Counted from the stretch's first letter, positions 43,925-58,300 are shown. The stretch: DNA of 64,000 nucleotides from Murimonas intestini (GCF_024622195.1 NZ_JANKBI010000013.1:1-64000), one strand, 5' to 3'. Program-made: numbers and translations. Notes: generated by a model from the sequence alone, not told the origin.

Positions 43925-46174
43925 TTACTTACCGCCCATATTCCTGTTTCTTCTGACCAGGAATAATACTGCTATCCCTGCTGCCAGCAGTGCTACACAG
44001 CCTAATACGATTGGAAGCACTGTATTACTTGTTGTGGCTGCTGTTTCTGCAGGAGCTTTTGCTAAGGGGACTTCTTCATCAGAGATTGTTGTTGTCTCCG
44101 GCTCAGATTTCGCTGCTGCCTTCTTCTCTGTTTCTGCCTTCTTTTCTGTCTCTGCCTTCTTTTCTGTCTCTGCCTTCTTTTCTGTCTCTACCTTCTTTTC
44201 TGTCTCTGCCTTCTTTTCTGTCTCTGCCTTCTTTTCTGTCTCTACCTTCTTTTCTGTCTCTGCTTTCTTTTCTGTCTCTGCCTTCTTTTCCGTCTCTACC
44301 TTCTTTTCTGTTTCTACCTTCTTTTCTGTTTCTGCTTTATTCTCTGTTTTTTTCTTAGTTCCGGTTCCAGCAGTGGTTCCTGTCTGGCCAGGTGTTCCTG
44401 CCAGGGGAGTTTCTTCGTCCGGTATTATAACATTTTCACTTTCATTATTTTGTACAGGTGTATTATTCTGAGGTTCTCCATTATTTTGTAATTCTTCATC
44501 ATTCTGCGGCGCCTCATTTAATGCTACCGGCTCTTCAGGGATTTCCACTATATTATCTGGTTCCGTTACAACTGTTTCTACAACTTCTTCCTGATCTACA
44601 ACTACCGGTATCACATTCGGAATATTAACTATCTCATCTTCTTCTGTAATGACCTCAGTCACCACCTTTTCCTCTACTGATGATGCAGCATTTGACTCAT
44701 CATTCACATTTCTGTAATAAGTCACATAACTCTTTCTTGCATCATTATATGGATGGCTTATATCAGACCCCTGACCCGGAAGGATAATATAATCTTCCCC
44801 TTCAACTGTATACGTCTCCGGAACTGAAGCTGTGGCCGTCTCACCTGCTGCTACATCTATTGCCTCTGTATATAATACATCATTTGTCTTAACATCTACA
44901 TATTCAATACTGATTGTGTATGGCTGCGCCTCTGCATCTGCCTCTGCAGTATTTTCAGGATTATAATATATCTCGTAAGTTCTGGAAGATTCCCCATATG
45001 CATGTGTCAGACGGCTTCCCTGTCCGCCTGCCAGGATATAATTCACACCATTTGCACTTACACTTGGCTCATAATCATATACTGCCACTGTATTTGCATC
45101 TACTGTTTCTGAAAAAGTATCAATTGCTGTGCCTGATTTCACATCTATAAGACTGATCGTTATATCATAGGATCCTGTCGCATCATATAACACAGAATAT
45201 TCTCTGCTGCTGTCCTCAAATTTGTGGGTAATTTCCCGTGGCTGTCCTGCAGATAATGTATATGCACCCACAGACCAGGTTTCTGGTACCGTATAAATAA
45301 GTGTCTCACCACTATTGATAGGCTGAGAATCTGTTCCTATAACCTCTTTAGTCTCTGCATCTATAAATTTGAATTTTACTGAGTAAGACTTTGTCAAAAC
45401 AGCTTTCTGTGCTTTATACTGAAAAGAATAGGAGGTCTTAGAACTTGCATATCCATGGGTAATGGACATGTCAGACACCAGATCATAAACCGTTCCGTTT
45501 GCGGAAATTTGTTCCGGCGCTTCATATATAACATTTTCATTCACTGATACAGTAAATTCATCTGTTCCTATAACATAACCGTTTGTATCAATAAAATTAA
45601 CTCCAACCTTCTTGTCTGGCTGATCAACACTCTTGTACTGGAAAACTAAAGTGGATGCGTTTCCCGGACCATAATAAAGATACTGAGTTGCCGCGCTGAC
45701 ACATTCTAAAAGCTGTCCCCCGTCATTGACCTGCTGATCAACAGTATAACTGAAGGAACCATCTGACATACTTAATCTGTATTCTTCATCGCTTACGCAG
45801 TCATTATCATAATAGATCTCAACATTTACATAATAGTAGGTAAGACTGTTTGCATAATCCATTGCCGTCCCATCTGAATTTATAACAGTAAATAAGAAAT
45901 AGTCATTCGTATCAAATGAGATTTCTTTATAACTCCCAGCTGGTACAACAATCGTGCCTGTTCCAAAATTTCCTGCATCCCAGCTGAACGTATCCTCTGC
46001 TGTACCATCATTGTACACATAAAATACTGTCTTTCCCGGCCCGAATACCTCCACCTGCTGTATAGCCGGTAAACCACCGCTCTGAGCTGCCGCTTCAGCT
46101 ATATTTCCATTACTAAACATAAAACCGAAAAATGCCAGTAACGCAACAGCCAACATTTTTAACCCTTTCTTCAT
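43925..46174 (-). CDS. MucBP-repeat surface protein with C-terminal membrane anchor
   Basis: 749 residues from the ATG at 46174 (AGGAGTGG upstream); an in-frame GTG 78 bases earlier would add a charged tail before the signal peptide. A signal peptide (about 1-29) ends in NIAEAAA. An N-terminal domain follows, then four MucBP-like repeats of ~70 residues, each with a KKVGVNFIDTNGYVIGTDEF-type first strand (about 185-495). A Glu/Pro/Val-rich region comes next, then twelve ETEKK units, then DEEVPLA and a membrane helix with tail RRNRNMGGK. No LPXTG-like motif precedes the helix, so anchoring may not need a sortase, or the motif is unusual. It follows the giant surface-protein gene by 221 bases and may be its partner. 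Confidence 0.85.
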   Translation of the reverse strand: MKKGLKMLAVALLAFFGFMFSNGNIAEAAAQSGGLPAIQQVEVFGPGKTVFYVYNDGTAEDTFSWDAGNFGTGTIVVPAGSYKEISFDTNDYFLFTVINSDGTAMDYANSLTYYYVNVEIYYDNDCVSDEEYRLSMSDGSFSYTVDQQVNDGGQLLECVSAATQYLYYGPGNASTLVFQYKSVDQPDKKVGVNFIDTNGYVIGTDEFTVSVNENVIYEAPEQISANGTVYDLVSDMSITHGYASSKTSYSFQYKAQKAVLTKSYSVKFKFIDAETKEVIGTDSQPINSGETLIYTVPETWSVGAYTLSAGQPREITHKFEDSSREYSVLYDATGSYDITISLIDVKSGTAIDTFSETVDANTVAVYDYEPSVSANGVNYILAGGQGSRLTHAYGESSRTYEIYYNPENTAEADAEAQPYTISIEYVDVKTNDVLYTEAIDVAAGETATASVPETYTVEGEDYIILPGQGSDISHPYNDARKSYVTYYRNVNDESNAASSVEEKVVTEVITEEDEIVNIPNVIPVVVDQEEVVETVVTEPDNIVEIPEEPVALNEAPQNDEELQNNGEPQNNTPVQNNESENVIIPDEETPLAGTPGQTGTTAGTGTKKKTENKAETEKKVETEKKVETEKKAETEKKAETEKKVETEKKAETEKKAETEKKVETEKKAETEKKAETEKKAETEKKAAAKSEPETTTISDEEVPLAKAPAETAATTSNTVLPIVLGCVALLAAGIAVLFLVRRNRNMGGK
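44119..44334 (-). repeat. Twelve 18-bp tandem repeats in the MucBP protein gene
   Basis: Each unit codes (A/V)ETEKK. Third-position changes are few, so the array is recent or kept uniform. It would form a charged, probably helical stalk near the cell wall; copy number could vary between strains. Confidence 0.85.
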
Positions 46175-46342
46175 CTCTACCACTCCTCTTTCTATCTTCA
46201 ACCCCTCATGGGTCTCTCGTTCTATAGTTTCATTATTAATCTCTTCTGTCACACGGGTGTCACAACAAATAGCTTTTTTATGACATGCGGGAGTTTTTTT
46301 CGTATTTCACCATAATAATATAATTATATTATAAAGATAAAA

Positions 46343-46372
46343 GCAGCAACACCGCCACTATGCAAATGCTGC
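46343..46372 (-). terminator. Weak hairpin after the giant surface-protein gene
   Basis: GCAGCA (46367-46372 on minus) pairs with TGCTGC (46343-46348), followed by TTTTATCTTT. The stem is only 6 bp, so it may allow read-through to the MucBP gene. Just downstream is a perfect 18-bp AT palindrome (46315-46332). Confidence 0.4.
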
Positions 46373-46395
46373 CGCCTTACCTGATCACAATGCAA

Positions 46396-49300
46396 TTACT
46401 CTTTTACTCTGCGTCTTTTCTTCTTTACTATAAATACAATAGCAGTTCCAGAAAGCAGGGCAAATAAGAGCCAAATCCGAATATCTGTATCATCTCCTGT
46501 TTTTGACGCTTTCCTCGTAGTCTTACGGGTCACAGTGCGTGTTGTCCCCCCTACTGTTCTTGTCACATTTCGGGTTACTTTACGTGTTACTGTTTTATAC
46601 GTATCTGTCCGGTTAATAACTGTCTTGCCCGGTTCCCTCTTTATAACAGTAGTCGTCAAGTCTGTGACCTTATAGACTCCGGCATCCCAGGACAAATCCA
46701 CTGGTTTTACATTTACATTAAGGTAGAAGCCTCTGCTGTAATACCAGCGTCCTGTAGCCTCTCTTGATGCATCTGAATCAAGTTCTTCATCTGTTCCCTG
46801 GTTATACAAGGTTATATAATACTCTTCCGGAATCTTAAACCTGACACGATAGTAACCGCTTGGCAGGTCATAGAATCTGTAATAACCATTGCTGTTTGTA
46901 GTGGTGGAGCCATATACTCCCCACCCGCTTTCATTACTCAGCGTCCCAGACTCATTCATTTCCAGTACAACCTCGATGCCGCCAATTCCTACTTCATCTT
47001 CATCCTGAATACCATTGCGGTTCTTATCATACCATACAAAATCACCTATAGTTCCTTTTGGTTCTACAGTTTCCACAATTCCGGCATCCCATGTCATATC
47101 TGAAGTGCCATACTCTAAGATAGGAATCGGTGCTGTCACCCAGCCCAGGTCACGGATCCTGAAGAGTGCGTCAGAATCCAATCCTCTGTCTTTACCGCTC
47201 AGAGATGTGGTAACAGACACTCCTTCTTCAAAAACAAATACAACTCTGTACTGCTTACCATACCTCTTGCTGCTCTTTAACTGTGTGAATATATATTTGC
47301 CATTCTGATCTGTCTCTGTAGATGCTTCCGTTGTCCACTCGCTTCCATCGATCCTGCTCTGAAGGATTACCGTGACCCCTTCAATGCCTTTTTCATCCGG
47401 ATCCTGAATACCATTTTTATTTGTATCCAGCCAGACATAGTCGCCGATACTGCTCAGTTTACAGGCGCCTGCATCCCATGTGCGGTCCACCGTATCTCTT
47501 CCAAGGTCTATGATCGTTGTAAAGCCCTGTGTCCGGTCATCACCCTCAAATTTTTCCGTATTGGAATCTGTTGTTCTGGTTCCCACGCCTGGCAGAACAG
47601 CGGTATAGCCTTCCGGATATTTAAAGTGGATCTGATACTGCCCTTCAAGCAATTTATCAAAGAAATATCTGCCGTCCTCACCCACTGTCGCGGTACACAA
47701 AGGCTCTGCCTCACGTTTTCCCTTCACTACGCGGTACAGCTCTACTTCTGTTCCGGGAAGCGGTATATAGAGATCCTGCATGTCTGTATAATTCTCATCA
47801 TCAAAACAGAAACCTCCTATTGCGCTGTAGACAGTAAGACCTGCATCCCACCTGTCATCTGAATATGGATCAGGTATAACACCCAGCATTGCATCGTAGG
47901 ACAGATGTACCACCTTTGTCTTCCTGATGCGGTCCTCATCTCCTTCATTGAGTTCAGGTGATTCCATTGCATCAGAATCCAGTTCTTCTCTGCCATCGCC
48001 GCTTACGTTTGCATCAGTAAACATATACTGGTAGGAATATCCGTCCTCTTTTCTGAACATGGAGATGTCAAATACAACCACATAATACCCCTCCGGCAGA
48101 TTCCTGAACCAATATTCTCCATTCTGATCTGTTACTGTTGTCATGAGCGGGTTGTCAATGTCGCTGATCACACCGTTCTCATCCTCTACCTTGTACAGCT
48201 TAACACCTACATTTGGAACACCCGGTTCTTCTTTTTCTTCATCGGTTTCCTCATCAATATATGTGTTCTGCAGTCCGTCACGGTTAATATCCAGCCATAC
48301 TCTGTTGCCCAGTTCGTATGGTTTGATATATCCTGCATCCAGAGACAAGTCTGTCTGCCCGGTCAGTTTGCCATCTTCACTGGAGACCATCAGACGTACA
48401 TAATCCGTAAATCCATCCGGGTTAACATCTGAATCTTTTTCTCTGTCTTTTCCTGCTCCTTTTATTGTCGGTGCAAATCCTTCCGGAGCCTCGAATTCTA
48501 CACGGTACTCATAGAATTCACCGCCAACATAATTTTCAGGATCATCCATATCTGAAGTATGATTTTTCTTCAGATAATTGCACGGCAGGCCGTCAAACCT
48601 GTAATTTCCGTTCCCGTCTGTCTCTGTCACTGCATACAGTACTTCCTGGCTGTCATGCGTCACCGAACTATAAGTCCTCTGATACAGCTTCACCGCTAAT
48701 CCCTGTCCGGCTCTCTCATCATCCCCGCCTTCTTCCAGATCCTGGATTCCATTCTTATTGTGGTCATAGAATACCTGGTCGCCTATTGATCCTGTTGGAA
48801 GATTGAGCTTTGCTACTACCTCATTTGATTCTACCTTGTCAGCCAACCCCATTGCAGCTACGATGCCATCATCCTGTGCTCTTATAAGTGATGCTACTGA
48901 AGCATTGACCATCTTCCGTCCTGCATAATCTTCTATCTGGTCTGCCGTATATCCCGGCGTCTTCATTGTAATATGCAGATTCAGCGCATGCTCCCTGTCT
49001 AAGAGGGCATCCTGCTTAAATGTCACTTCTGCACCTACTGCTGTGACTCTTGACAGATCACTCGGCAGTTCTGTCGTCCACTTTCCCTGCCATGCTTCAT
49101 AAACCGGTTGGGAATTTGCCACACTCTTTGTGTTTTCCAGGAAATCATTGATTGTGGCAACCGCTGCTGCCCTGTTATCACGCCATTCGTTCGCAGAGGA
49201 GCTGTCCTCTACAAAATAATACAATTTAATATTTTCAATGTTTCCATCCTGGTTTTCCCCTGTCACACTGTTCCTATAAGTAACATACATGGATTGGAAA

Positions 49301-52300
49301 AGCATTTCTTCAAATTCTTCCCCTGCTGGAATATCAGTGTACCGTCCAACATTATTAATGATATAGGTATCACCAGGGAATGGAAGAACGTCCGCTATAC
49401 GCGCTGTTCTGCCTGGAACCTCTGAAAAATTGTAAAGTGTCAGATTATAGTAGATTTCATCTGTAGGATTCACATTTGCTGTATCAACAGAACTGAAATA
49501 TACATCATCTTTACTTATACTCTTCTGAAGCTGCAGACCTGTACCATCAATTGTATATACAACTACCGGTTCAGACACATATTCATTCTTTTTGCTTCCT
49601 CCATTCAGAGTACTATCAATCTGGTCCTCCGTCACTATAGCTGATTTTGACAGAAAACTTGTTCCATACGGATTCTCCAGAGTGGAAAGAATATTATAGT
49701 TACTTCCCAAATATGCGGGTGAGTCAAATCTTATGTCACCGCTGGGCTTAGTATAGGAAATAATACCCTGAAGTTCAATAACTATACTATCTCCTGGCTT
49801 TAACACAAAATCATCACTAAACTTAAATGCATACCGTGAAGTTTTAAGCCCTTCCGGGTTCAGTGCATCTGTGCTGCCAAGGAACGGAACATCTTTTTCT
49901 TCCACAATCGTGTAAGCAGAAGCCGGTATCTCCTGTGTGCTGGTCATCTCTCCCTGTGAGGTTGATGATTTACTCTGCAGCATAACCCTGAATCCCTTGT
50001 TACCATTCAGGCCTACCGTACCAAAGTTTGTATTTAGCACTGTATATGGCGCAAGGTCAAAAGTAACCATCGGTGCCTTAAAGTCTGCCTTACTGTCCTG
50101 GACATTTGAGGCAGTCAGCCGGTATGCTACTGTTGAACCGGATGCAAACCTGTTATTTCCCGGATTATTCGTTACCACGTTAGTCAGAGTTACCGTTGGA
50201 AGCTCTGTCTTATATGTTGGTATGAATGCCTCCACTGTATTGGACTTAAGGCTGATCTGCGGCCCTGTTGTCTCTTTACCCTGGCTGTTCTTGTACCGTT
50301 CCTTCAGGGTGACATTTGCCTGGTTTGTAACTTTTCTTACTTCGGGCATTTGATCATTTGTGATAGTATCCCTGCGGTTCAACACCGCATTTATTGATAT
50401 CCCCTGCCCGGCAGAATCTAATGTAAATCCTGCCTGAACATTGTGATAATAAACACGGATACCTGTCACCGGAAGCTGCAGTCCGCTGATGCTGCTTAAA
50501 TCAAATTTCTGTTCTGCTGTCAGCGGATACTTAGTTCCTCCGTTATAGTCCCTCCAGGTGCTCTCCCCATACAGTTTATACTGCATGGATACTGACACTG
50601 TCTGGGACTGGTCCTTATTATGGGCTTTGTGGACAGTCACGGAGGTATACTTATAATCCTCCTGCCTCTTATCCATCAGTTTATAATCAGGTACTCCAAC
50701 GGCATATCCGGCGTCATAGTAAAGCTGTACCTGATCATCTGTTACATAGAATTCTTCAGCCGGCAGAGTATTCTTGCCGTCTGCATATCCTCCGAGCGTA
50801 AAGTCCACAGCATATTCGGAATCAATAAGGCTTTTTTCTGCCGTAACACTCTCCTTCTGCTTCTCATCACTGTCAGATATTTTCTTAGTAATCGATGTCG
50901 GGAATTTTCCAAAGCCCTGCTCTATCTTCTTATTCGTGAAGGTCACTGAATTCACTTTATCCAGCTGCGGTGCTGAAAGAGGATACACAGTAACCTCCTG
51001 CTCAATCTTAACACCCTCTGACTCAAATGCATTATCCAGAGTATAATTATCCGGAGCTTTTGTCTCCTTCACCAGATATTTGGTTCCCCCACGCTCCGCC
51101 GGGAGATTCTTGAACGTTACCTGCCCATCACTGGAGGTCACTGTAGCTTTATCTTTTAAAATGGTATATTTCCCTTTGGCGTCTTTTGCATAGACCTCAA
51201 ACTGAGCGCCCGTCAGAGGATTCTTCTGCTGATCCTGCTTTTTGATCAGGAGCGAACCGACATTAGCATCATTAACGATTACCCCGTCATTCTCCATGAT
51301 GTCCTGATTATCAGATACCGCCGGTTCAAAGACAAGCTTATCCTCCACGCCGAGTCCCGCTGGTATGACTACCTTGAAAAATTCCTCTCTCACACTATAG
51401 CCTGGTGTATTTACTGACTCCTCATGAATATAATATGTTCCGGGATCCACATTGTCCATCCGGTAAACGCCATTGCTTGCTGTAAAAACTCTGTCCTTGG
51501 TATTTCCGCTTTGATCCGTTTCCTGAACAGCAGTGTATACCTTGCCAGCTTTTGTATAAAGCTTAAAGATACATTTATTGAGCACTGTATTATCTGTAAC
51601 TGGTTTGTCATTCTGATCATACTGGGATGCTTTCTTTGTAAATACAATAGATCCCTTTGGATTATTCTTTATGTCGATCTTTACAGTTGTGCCTGCAGTT
51701 ATGTTAAAGAACACATCCTCTTTAGGCATCTGGAACTGGACATCCGTACCGTCTTTACGCTGATAACTGGGCGATTTGATCTCCCTTAGCTTATACTCTC
51801 CCGCTGCAAGAAGACCTGACTCATAAGTCTTGTCAGTCATTACTATCTTTTTTTCTGCATCGCCGGAAGATGTCTGGGGCTTACTTTGAACTAAATCCCA
51901 TCCTCCCTTATCATTCTTTTTATACAATTCAAATTCAGCGCCTGATAACATCTCTGTCTTTCCATCGTACTTTGTTATGATGAAACTGCCTCGCACTGAC
52001 TCGTTATAAATTGAGCCTTTTGAACCTTCCTTGCTGTAGTCGCTGTTCACTTTTGCATCTTTAACCTGGATCCATACAGTCACCGGATTATATCCATAAT
52101 CCTTAAGAGGCTTTCCATTGACAGACGTCTCCACAACCGCATACCAGCCGGCGGGCAGCTGACCGCTCTCGGCCACTGCTGTCTGTTCGCCCAGATCCGG
52201 ATTTCCGGTGGTGATCTCTTTTACAAAAGTTTCTGAATCTGCTGATGTATCAGGATTTGTTTTGTTGTCTGCCACACTGTAGATTTTGAACGTAACGTTG

Positions 52301-55300
52301 CCCAGCGGCATCTCTTTATTCTGAGTGCTGCCCGCTGAATCTTTTTCCGTCCACCTGAACATTTTGTTGATCTCAAAGCTGCCCATCTTATAGTTTGTGA
52401 ACTCAACAGACTCTTTGGCATCTGTTGAATTATATTTGACCGTCACTTCCTGAATCGTGTTCTCACCCATGGTATATGCTACACCATTAATTGTCTGGCA
52501 CGGCTTATTATCCCAGGTCTTTGAATTTGGCACTTCACGGATATAGTATGTCTTCTGTGCGCTTTTGCCATCCTCCGTCGGAAGCGTCAATTTTTCAAAG
52601 GTTAGCTTTCCATTAGCCCCAGTTAACGCTGTTGTCAAAGATGACTCCGTATATCCAACTGTTTCTCCATCCAGATCCAGAGCCTGGTCTTTTTCGGCTG
52701 CTTCCATGCTATCATAGAGGGCGAATTTAATGCCGGATAATGGGGATTTGGTTTCCTGCTCACTGTCGCCTGTACTCGTGTACCCGGTAACTGCATATTT
52801 TGTAACCTCTATCTTAAACAGTTTTTTATCCCGGATCCATGATATCTTGTTTGTTTCTCCTTCCGCCTTGTACGCATCAACTGAGTAATCTGTCAGCGTA
52901 TTGGAGGTTACCGTATACGGGCCATAAATGGTTTCATTTTTTTGATAGCCGCTTGGTGCTTCCGTTTCCTTTATATAATATTCGCCTGCGTCAAGCAGTT
53001 TTGATGTTGCCGTACCGTCAGCGTTGATAGTCAAAGTATCCACCTTGGTGCCTGTGCAGTCTGCAGTTTTATATACTCCAAACTTCGCACCCTCCATCTC
53101 CAAAGTTACGGCATCATCGTTGGCGTCTGTCTTGCGGATTTTGAATTTGCCCTGGATCGTAATATTCCTTACTGCATTGTTTCCCGTCAGGCTTGTTGTT
53201 TCAGCTGGTTCGATCTTTATCTCTCTTGCCCACTTAGCTTGTTCTTCAGTACTCCACTTATCAGGGGTTTCTGTAGGCGGCGTCTCATAAGTCTTGTTTC
53301 CTTCGCCGATACTCGTCTCAACCAGCCAATAGTTACCTGCGTCTAATTCAAATTTTCCGTTTGTTGGTATCTTTCCGTCTTTATCAGTCATCCCTGTTGC
53401 AACAGAGGCGGCTTGACAATCACTACTAAATGAACCATTCTCTGTTTTGAGGTAGATTTCAAAGGTTACTCCAGCCAGCGCCTTTTCATCTTCTTTTTTA
53501 ACATTGCCTTGATCTGTGAACAAGCCAATCTTTTTAAGTTCCAGATAACCCTTGTGGATATTTTTAACCACAATAGGAGTATTTAGGCCTACGGTAGGTA
53601 TACTTACACTATCTTGCTGCGGCACAGTCCCTCCTGTCAGCTTTCCTCCTTCAATTGTAAACTCTATGTCTTCACACTTTGTATACCCTGTATGAGATTC
53701 TTCAACCAGCTTATATGTTCCGGCCGGAAGATAATCCGAGAGATATATGCCGTCTTCACCTACACCGGATGCCCCTTTATTAACAGCGAAGACTCCCTCA
53801 TTTCCGTAGGATTTGTAAGGGTTATAGTTACCATCATCATCCTTACGGTAGATTTCAAATGTAATCTTTGAAGTGATCAATTTGTCAGCCTGATCCACCT
53901 TCTTGAGTTTGAACCTTCCCCAGATAGCCCCATTATAGAATTTGTTATCTGCTACCAGGTTTCCGTCCTTATCTTCCGCTGCATTTACCGCCCCAGATGT
54001 CACCTGCAGAATTACATATTTGGGATCCGATGTCTTCTCATCAGTCGACTTTTTCGCAACTGAGATAAATTCCGGTACCTTGCGGTCATTATCATACTCT
54101 TCTGCAGCAGCCTCTTCAACAATGTAAAATTTATCGGGAGCCAGCTTAATTGAAGTGTAGATTCCGTTGCTGTCTGTATATCCGGACGCAACTGGTTTAT
54201 CTGAAGCCTTCTTATATTTTGTACTGTCCTTTTCATATGGCCCGGATCCATCTTTTACAGCTTCATACACATTGAACTTGACGCCCTCAACCCTGTATTC
54301 CTCATTTCCAGTATTGTCAAATGATAGTTTCGTAGTTTTCGAAACCTGAAGCTGGCCATATCTGGCATCTACAAAGTCCAAACCAAGCGTTTCTGAGATC
54401 TTACCATCTTCTGGTACCGTTATTGATTTTACAGTAGTATCGTATTTATAATTGCCGCCTGCCTCTGCTGATTCCGGTTCTGGCGGAAGCAGTTCTGTAA
54501 GCCAATACGTCTGTCCAGCCTTTAAATTTTCAAATTTAAAAGTCCCCTTATCCGTCACTGCTATCTTTTGGATCTTATTTAAAACCGTATATGTTTTATC
54601 CGTTTTGTAATCCCCGTTACCCAGCAGTTTCTTAATCTCGGCACGTTTTGTCATATCTGTTTCCAAATTTTGGTCTATGACAAACTGGACAAATGCATTT
54701 GCATCTGCTTCGGAATCGAAGAGTCCGATATACGCGCCACTAATACCCTGACCACTATCATCCTTTTTCGTTCCGGTAGCTTCATTTACCTTATAGTTTG
54801 TGATTACTGCCGTGATTTCCTCACCCGCAAGAATCGTATATGGACCCGACCATGCGTCATCAAAGAAATATGTGTCCGGGGCTGATATCTCCTTCAGATA
54901 ATATGTGTCTCCCGGCTTTAAATCATTTGTTACCGCTTCCCCATTTCCAGCCGTACCTGTCTGCATCATGGAACCTTCTGCATCGGAAGATGCCGGGGCG
55001 CCATTTGCCTTTATAAGGTAGATTATTATTCCGTTCGCGTCTGAAATTGTCTCCCTGTCATCAGGTGCAGTTTCATTATAGACGGCTTCTTTTACCTCCT
55101 TATATATGGTAAATTCTGCCGGTAACTCTATTATATTCCCCTGAGAATCCACCTTCCTAACCCGAAGTTTACCATATTCAGCCTCGTTATCAATTGTAAC
55201 AGCGGCATCCTCCTCCGGTGTTGTCTGACCTGCTGTCACAGTAACAAGATAAGCATTTGCTGCGTTACCGCCCTCATTCAGCTTGTAATTCTCAGGTGCT

Positions 55301-58300
55301 TCTGTCTCAACTACCCAATACTTCCCGGCCGGAAGATAATCTGAAATGAACTCATATTTAATGGTTGTTTTTTCCAGTACCAAGTTGTCAGCAATCAAAT
55401 CCTTCTCTATATTTTCAGAAGTAGTTGTTGAATCTGCGGTATCAGAGGCTTTGTAAATCTCTATCTCAGCACCGCTCAGAGGATAATATACGCTGCTCTT
55501 ATCCTCACCATTCACCTTAAATGCCGCTCTCTTATTTACCTTGAGTTTACCCATCAGTTCATTCTCAATAGCCCCTGAATTTAAACTGCCTGTTTCAGCA
55601 GGATCACCAGTATAAATCTTGTTTGTTTGGGCCGCTGTGATTGTAAAGTCAAACTCTTCACCGCTGCTGTAGTAGGGTACTCCATCCTTTTTGAGAACAT
55701 TATCCTTCTCATCCACCGCCTGATGCTTATCATTCGACCTCTCAACCATATAATAATCGCCTGGTTCAAGCCAGCCTGATTTTGCAATGCCATTATTGTT
55801 CGTTATGATCGATGCTACAGGTGTGTCAGATGGATCGTTCTTTTTGTAAATGTCAAATACAGCACCAGCAACTTTAGTTGTATAATCACCGTCCTGAATC
55901 TTTTCAATCTCTATTTTTCCTTTATTGGCTGTGTTCTTAATGACATGGACAATTTTTGTATAACTGTCTCCTTCCTTATTCTCTCCGGGGTCCACAGTAA
56001 CTGATACGGGGGGCTTATCTTCATACCCATCCGGTGTAACCTCCACGAGCCAATAATTCCCCGGTTTCAGGTCGCTGAAGGTCACCTCGCCCTTTTGATC
56101 CGTCTTCCCTTCTGCTATAAGCTTCTTCGAATCTGCTGTATCAACAGAGGAATCCTCTGTTTCTTTCAAATAAAGCTTAAAAGTAATCTCTTCATCTGTG
56201 AGCGGAACACCTTCCTGCTCAGTCGTATCCATGTTTGTATATTTCTGAATTTTCAGATCTCCGAGCATGTCATTTTTAACTGATGTCGTTATTTCATAGA
56301 TAAGCTCATTACTTATCTCCTCGCTGTCTATCCCCGGAATTGTAAAAGATCCAACCTCATCTGTCAGCACATATCCAGTTGGGGCAGAAGTTTCCTTATA
56401 ATAATAAGTACTTCCCGCTTTAAGCCCTTCAAAAGTTGCCACACCATCTTGATCCGTGGTCACCGCTGCGCCAATAGGCTTTTGGGCTTCTGGATCTTCA
56501 TAGAGCTGGAATTGAGCGCCCTGTAACTTTTTATTTAAATCTTTTGAATCCACTTTCGTCAGCTGTGCTTTCACAAGCGGGTTGTTCTTGACCGTTACTA
56601 CAGTCTGTGTATTCTTTTCGACACTGATGCCGTCACCTTCCAAGATGCCATAGCCATCGCTATCGATACCTCGGATAACATCTATTGTGGAAACATATCC
56701 ATTCGGTACGCCAGTTTCTTTGATATAGTATTTTGTATTCTCATCACTGACTGGAAGAAGGGGCGTCAGTACCACACCCTTGTCATTCGTGGTCAGTTTT
56801 CCTACAGGGTTACCATTTAACTCAACCTCATTCTGGCAATCTTCATCACTAAATATCTTAAATTCAGCGCCCGCAATAGGTCCTCCTGTCTTGGAGTTCT
56901 CTTTCACGATCTTAATCTGTCCCCAAGCAGCGGAATTTGTACATGTAACGCGACATACATTACCCTCCGAAGTCGCTTCTACCGTAAAGCCTACGCGTCC
57001 AATACTTGGTGTATAGCCTTCGGGGGCTTTGGTCTCTTCGTACCAGTATGTCGCACCTGCATTCAGATAAACAGGGTTTGATGTTTCCTTTCCTGTGGCA
57101 TCTGTGGTAGTCACCCAATAGCCTACTACATTTCCTCCTTCTTTTGCATCGTAAATTTCAAACTTTGCACCTGCAAGAGATGGACCAGCGATCTGCTCTT
57201 TTCCAATTGTTCCCGCCTTTTTAATATATACTGCTATCTTCTTTTTATTTTCAAATTTAGATTCTGCAACAGTATTTTGGCCGACCTGAATCCATTTTCC
57301 TTTTTCCGTTGCGACATAGTTCTCCGGAGCTTTTATTTCCTTTACATAATACCATCCCGGCATTAAAGGTTTTGAAACAGCCTTTCCGGATTCCTGTTCC
57401 GTCTTCATCACATAGGCGGACTCTCCCTCCATAACGAGGTTGCTTTCACTATACGAAGATTCGCTTTTCCCAAAAGGTCCGTAGAGGTTAAACTCGGCAC
57501 CTTCCAGTTTCTTAGCATTATCGTCAACGTCAACCTTTTCTATGGACAGGCACCCCTTGTTAGATGTATTCCTGTAGATCCCCTCACTGCCCTCCACATT
57601 TAACTGAGGCTTTACGATTTTATTAGCTTCTACAGTAATCTCTATGGACTCAACTCCATCTAAAGAATATTCATCCTGAAAGCTTTCCGGTATGGATATC
57701 TCTTTTAATTCATATGTGCCCGCTGCAACATTTTCAAATCTGACTTTTCCATCGCTGTCGCTTACTGCCTCATATTTAATTTCGCTATCATCTTTATTTG
57801 TCAGACTAAATCCGAATCCGGCAAGCATCCTTGTGTCTTCTTCTCCCGCAGATGTTGTCCCTTGCTTTTCGAATTCTACAATAGATTTTTGTTCAGATTT
57901 GTTGACGATCTTAACTGCATTGTTCTCCAGCCCTGTAGAATCAGAAGTTTCCACAGTCACCTGCCCACTGGCATCTATGCTTACCTTTTGGACATCTGCT
58001 GCCTTAAATCCGTCAATCCCTGATTCTTCCTTCAAGTAATAAGTTCCCGGCCTCAGTGCGCTGAAGGTTACGGTTCCGTTGTCGCCTGTCTCCTGCTTAG
58101 CCCCTGCCGCTTGTTGGCCCGTGACATCCGTGGCCACATTCTGGCAGCTGCTGTCTTTATATAGTCCAAAAGAAACAGTTCCGTAAAATGCCTGCGTTTC
58201 TTTATCCAGCAGAATTTCACTTTCAGCTATTTGTATATATTTCTTTACTACAAGGCTGACACCTGCACCTGCCTCTTCCTTTTCTCCTAATGTAACATTT

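Noticed and set aside
44119..44334. Possible CRISPR array (regular repeats)
   Set aside because: Units are contiguous 18-bp coding repeats with no spacers. The same holds for the 27-bp repeats at 59422-59661.
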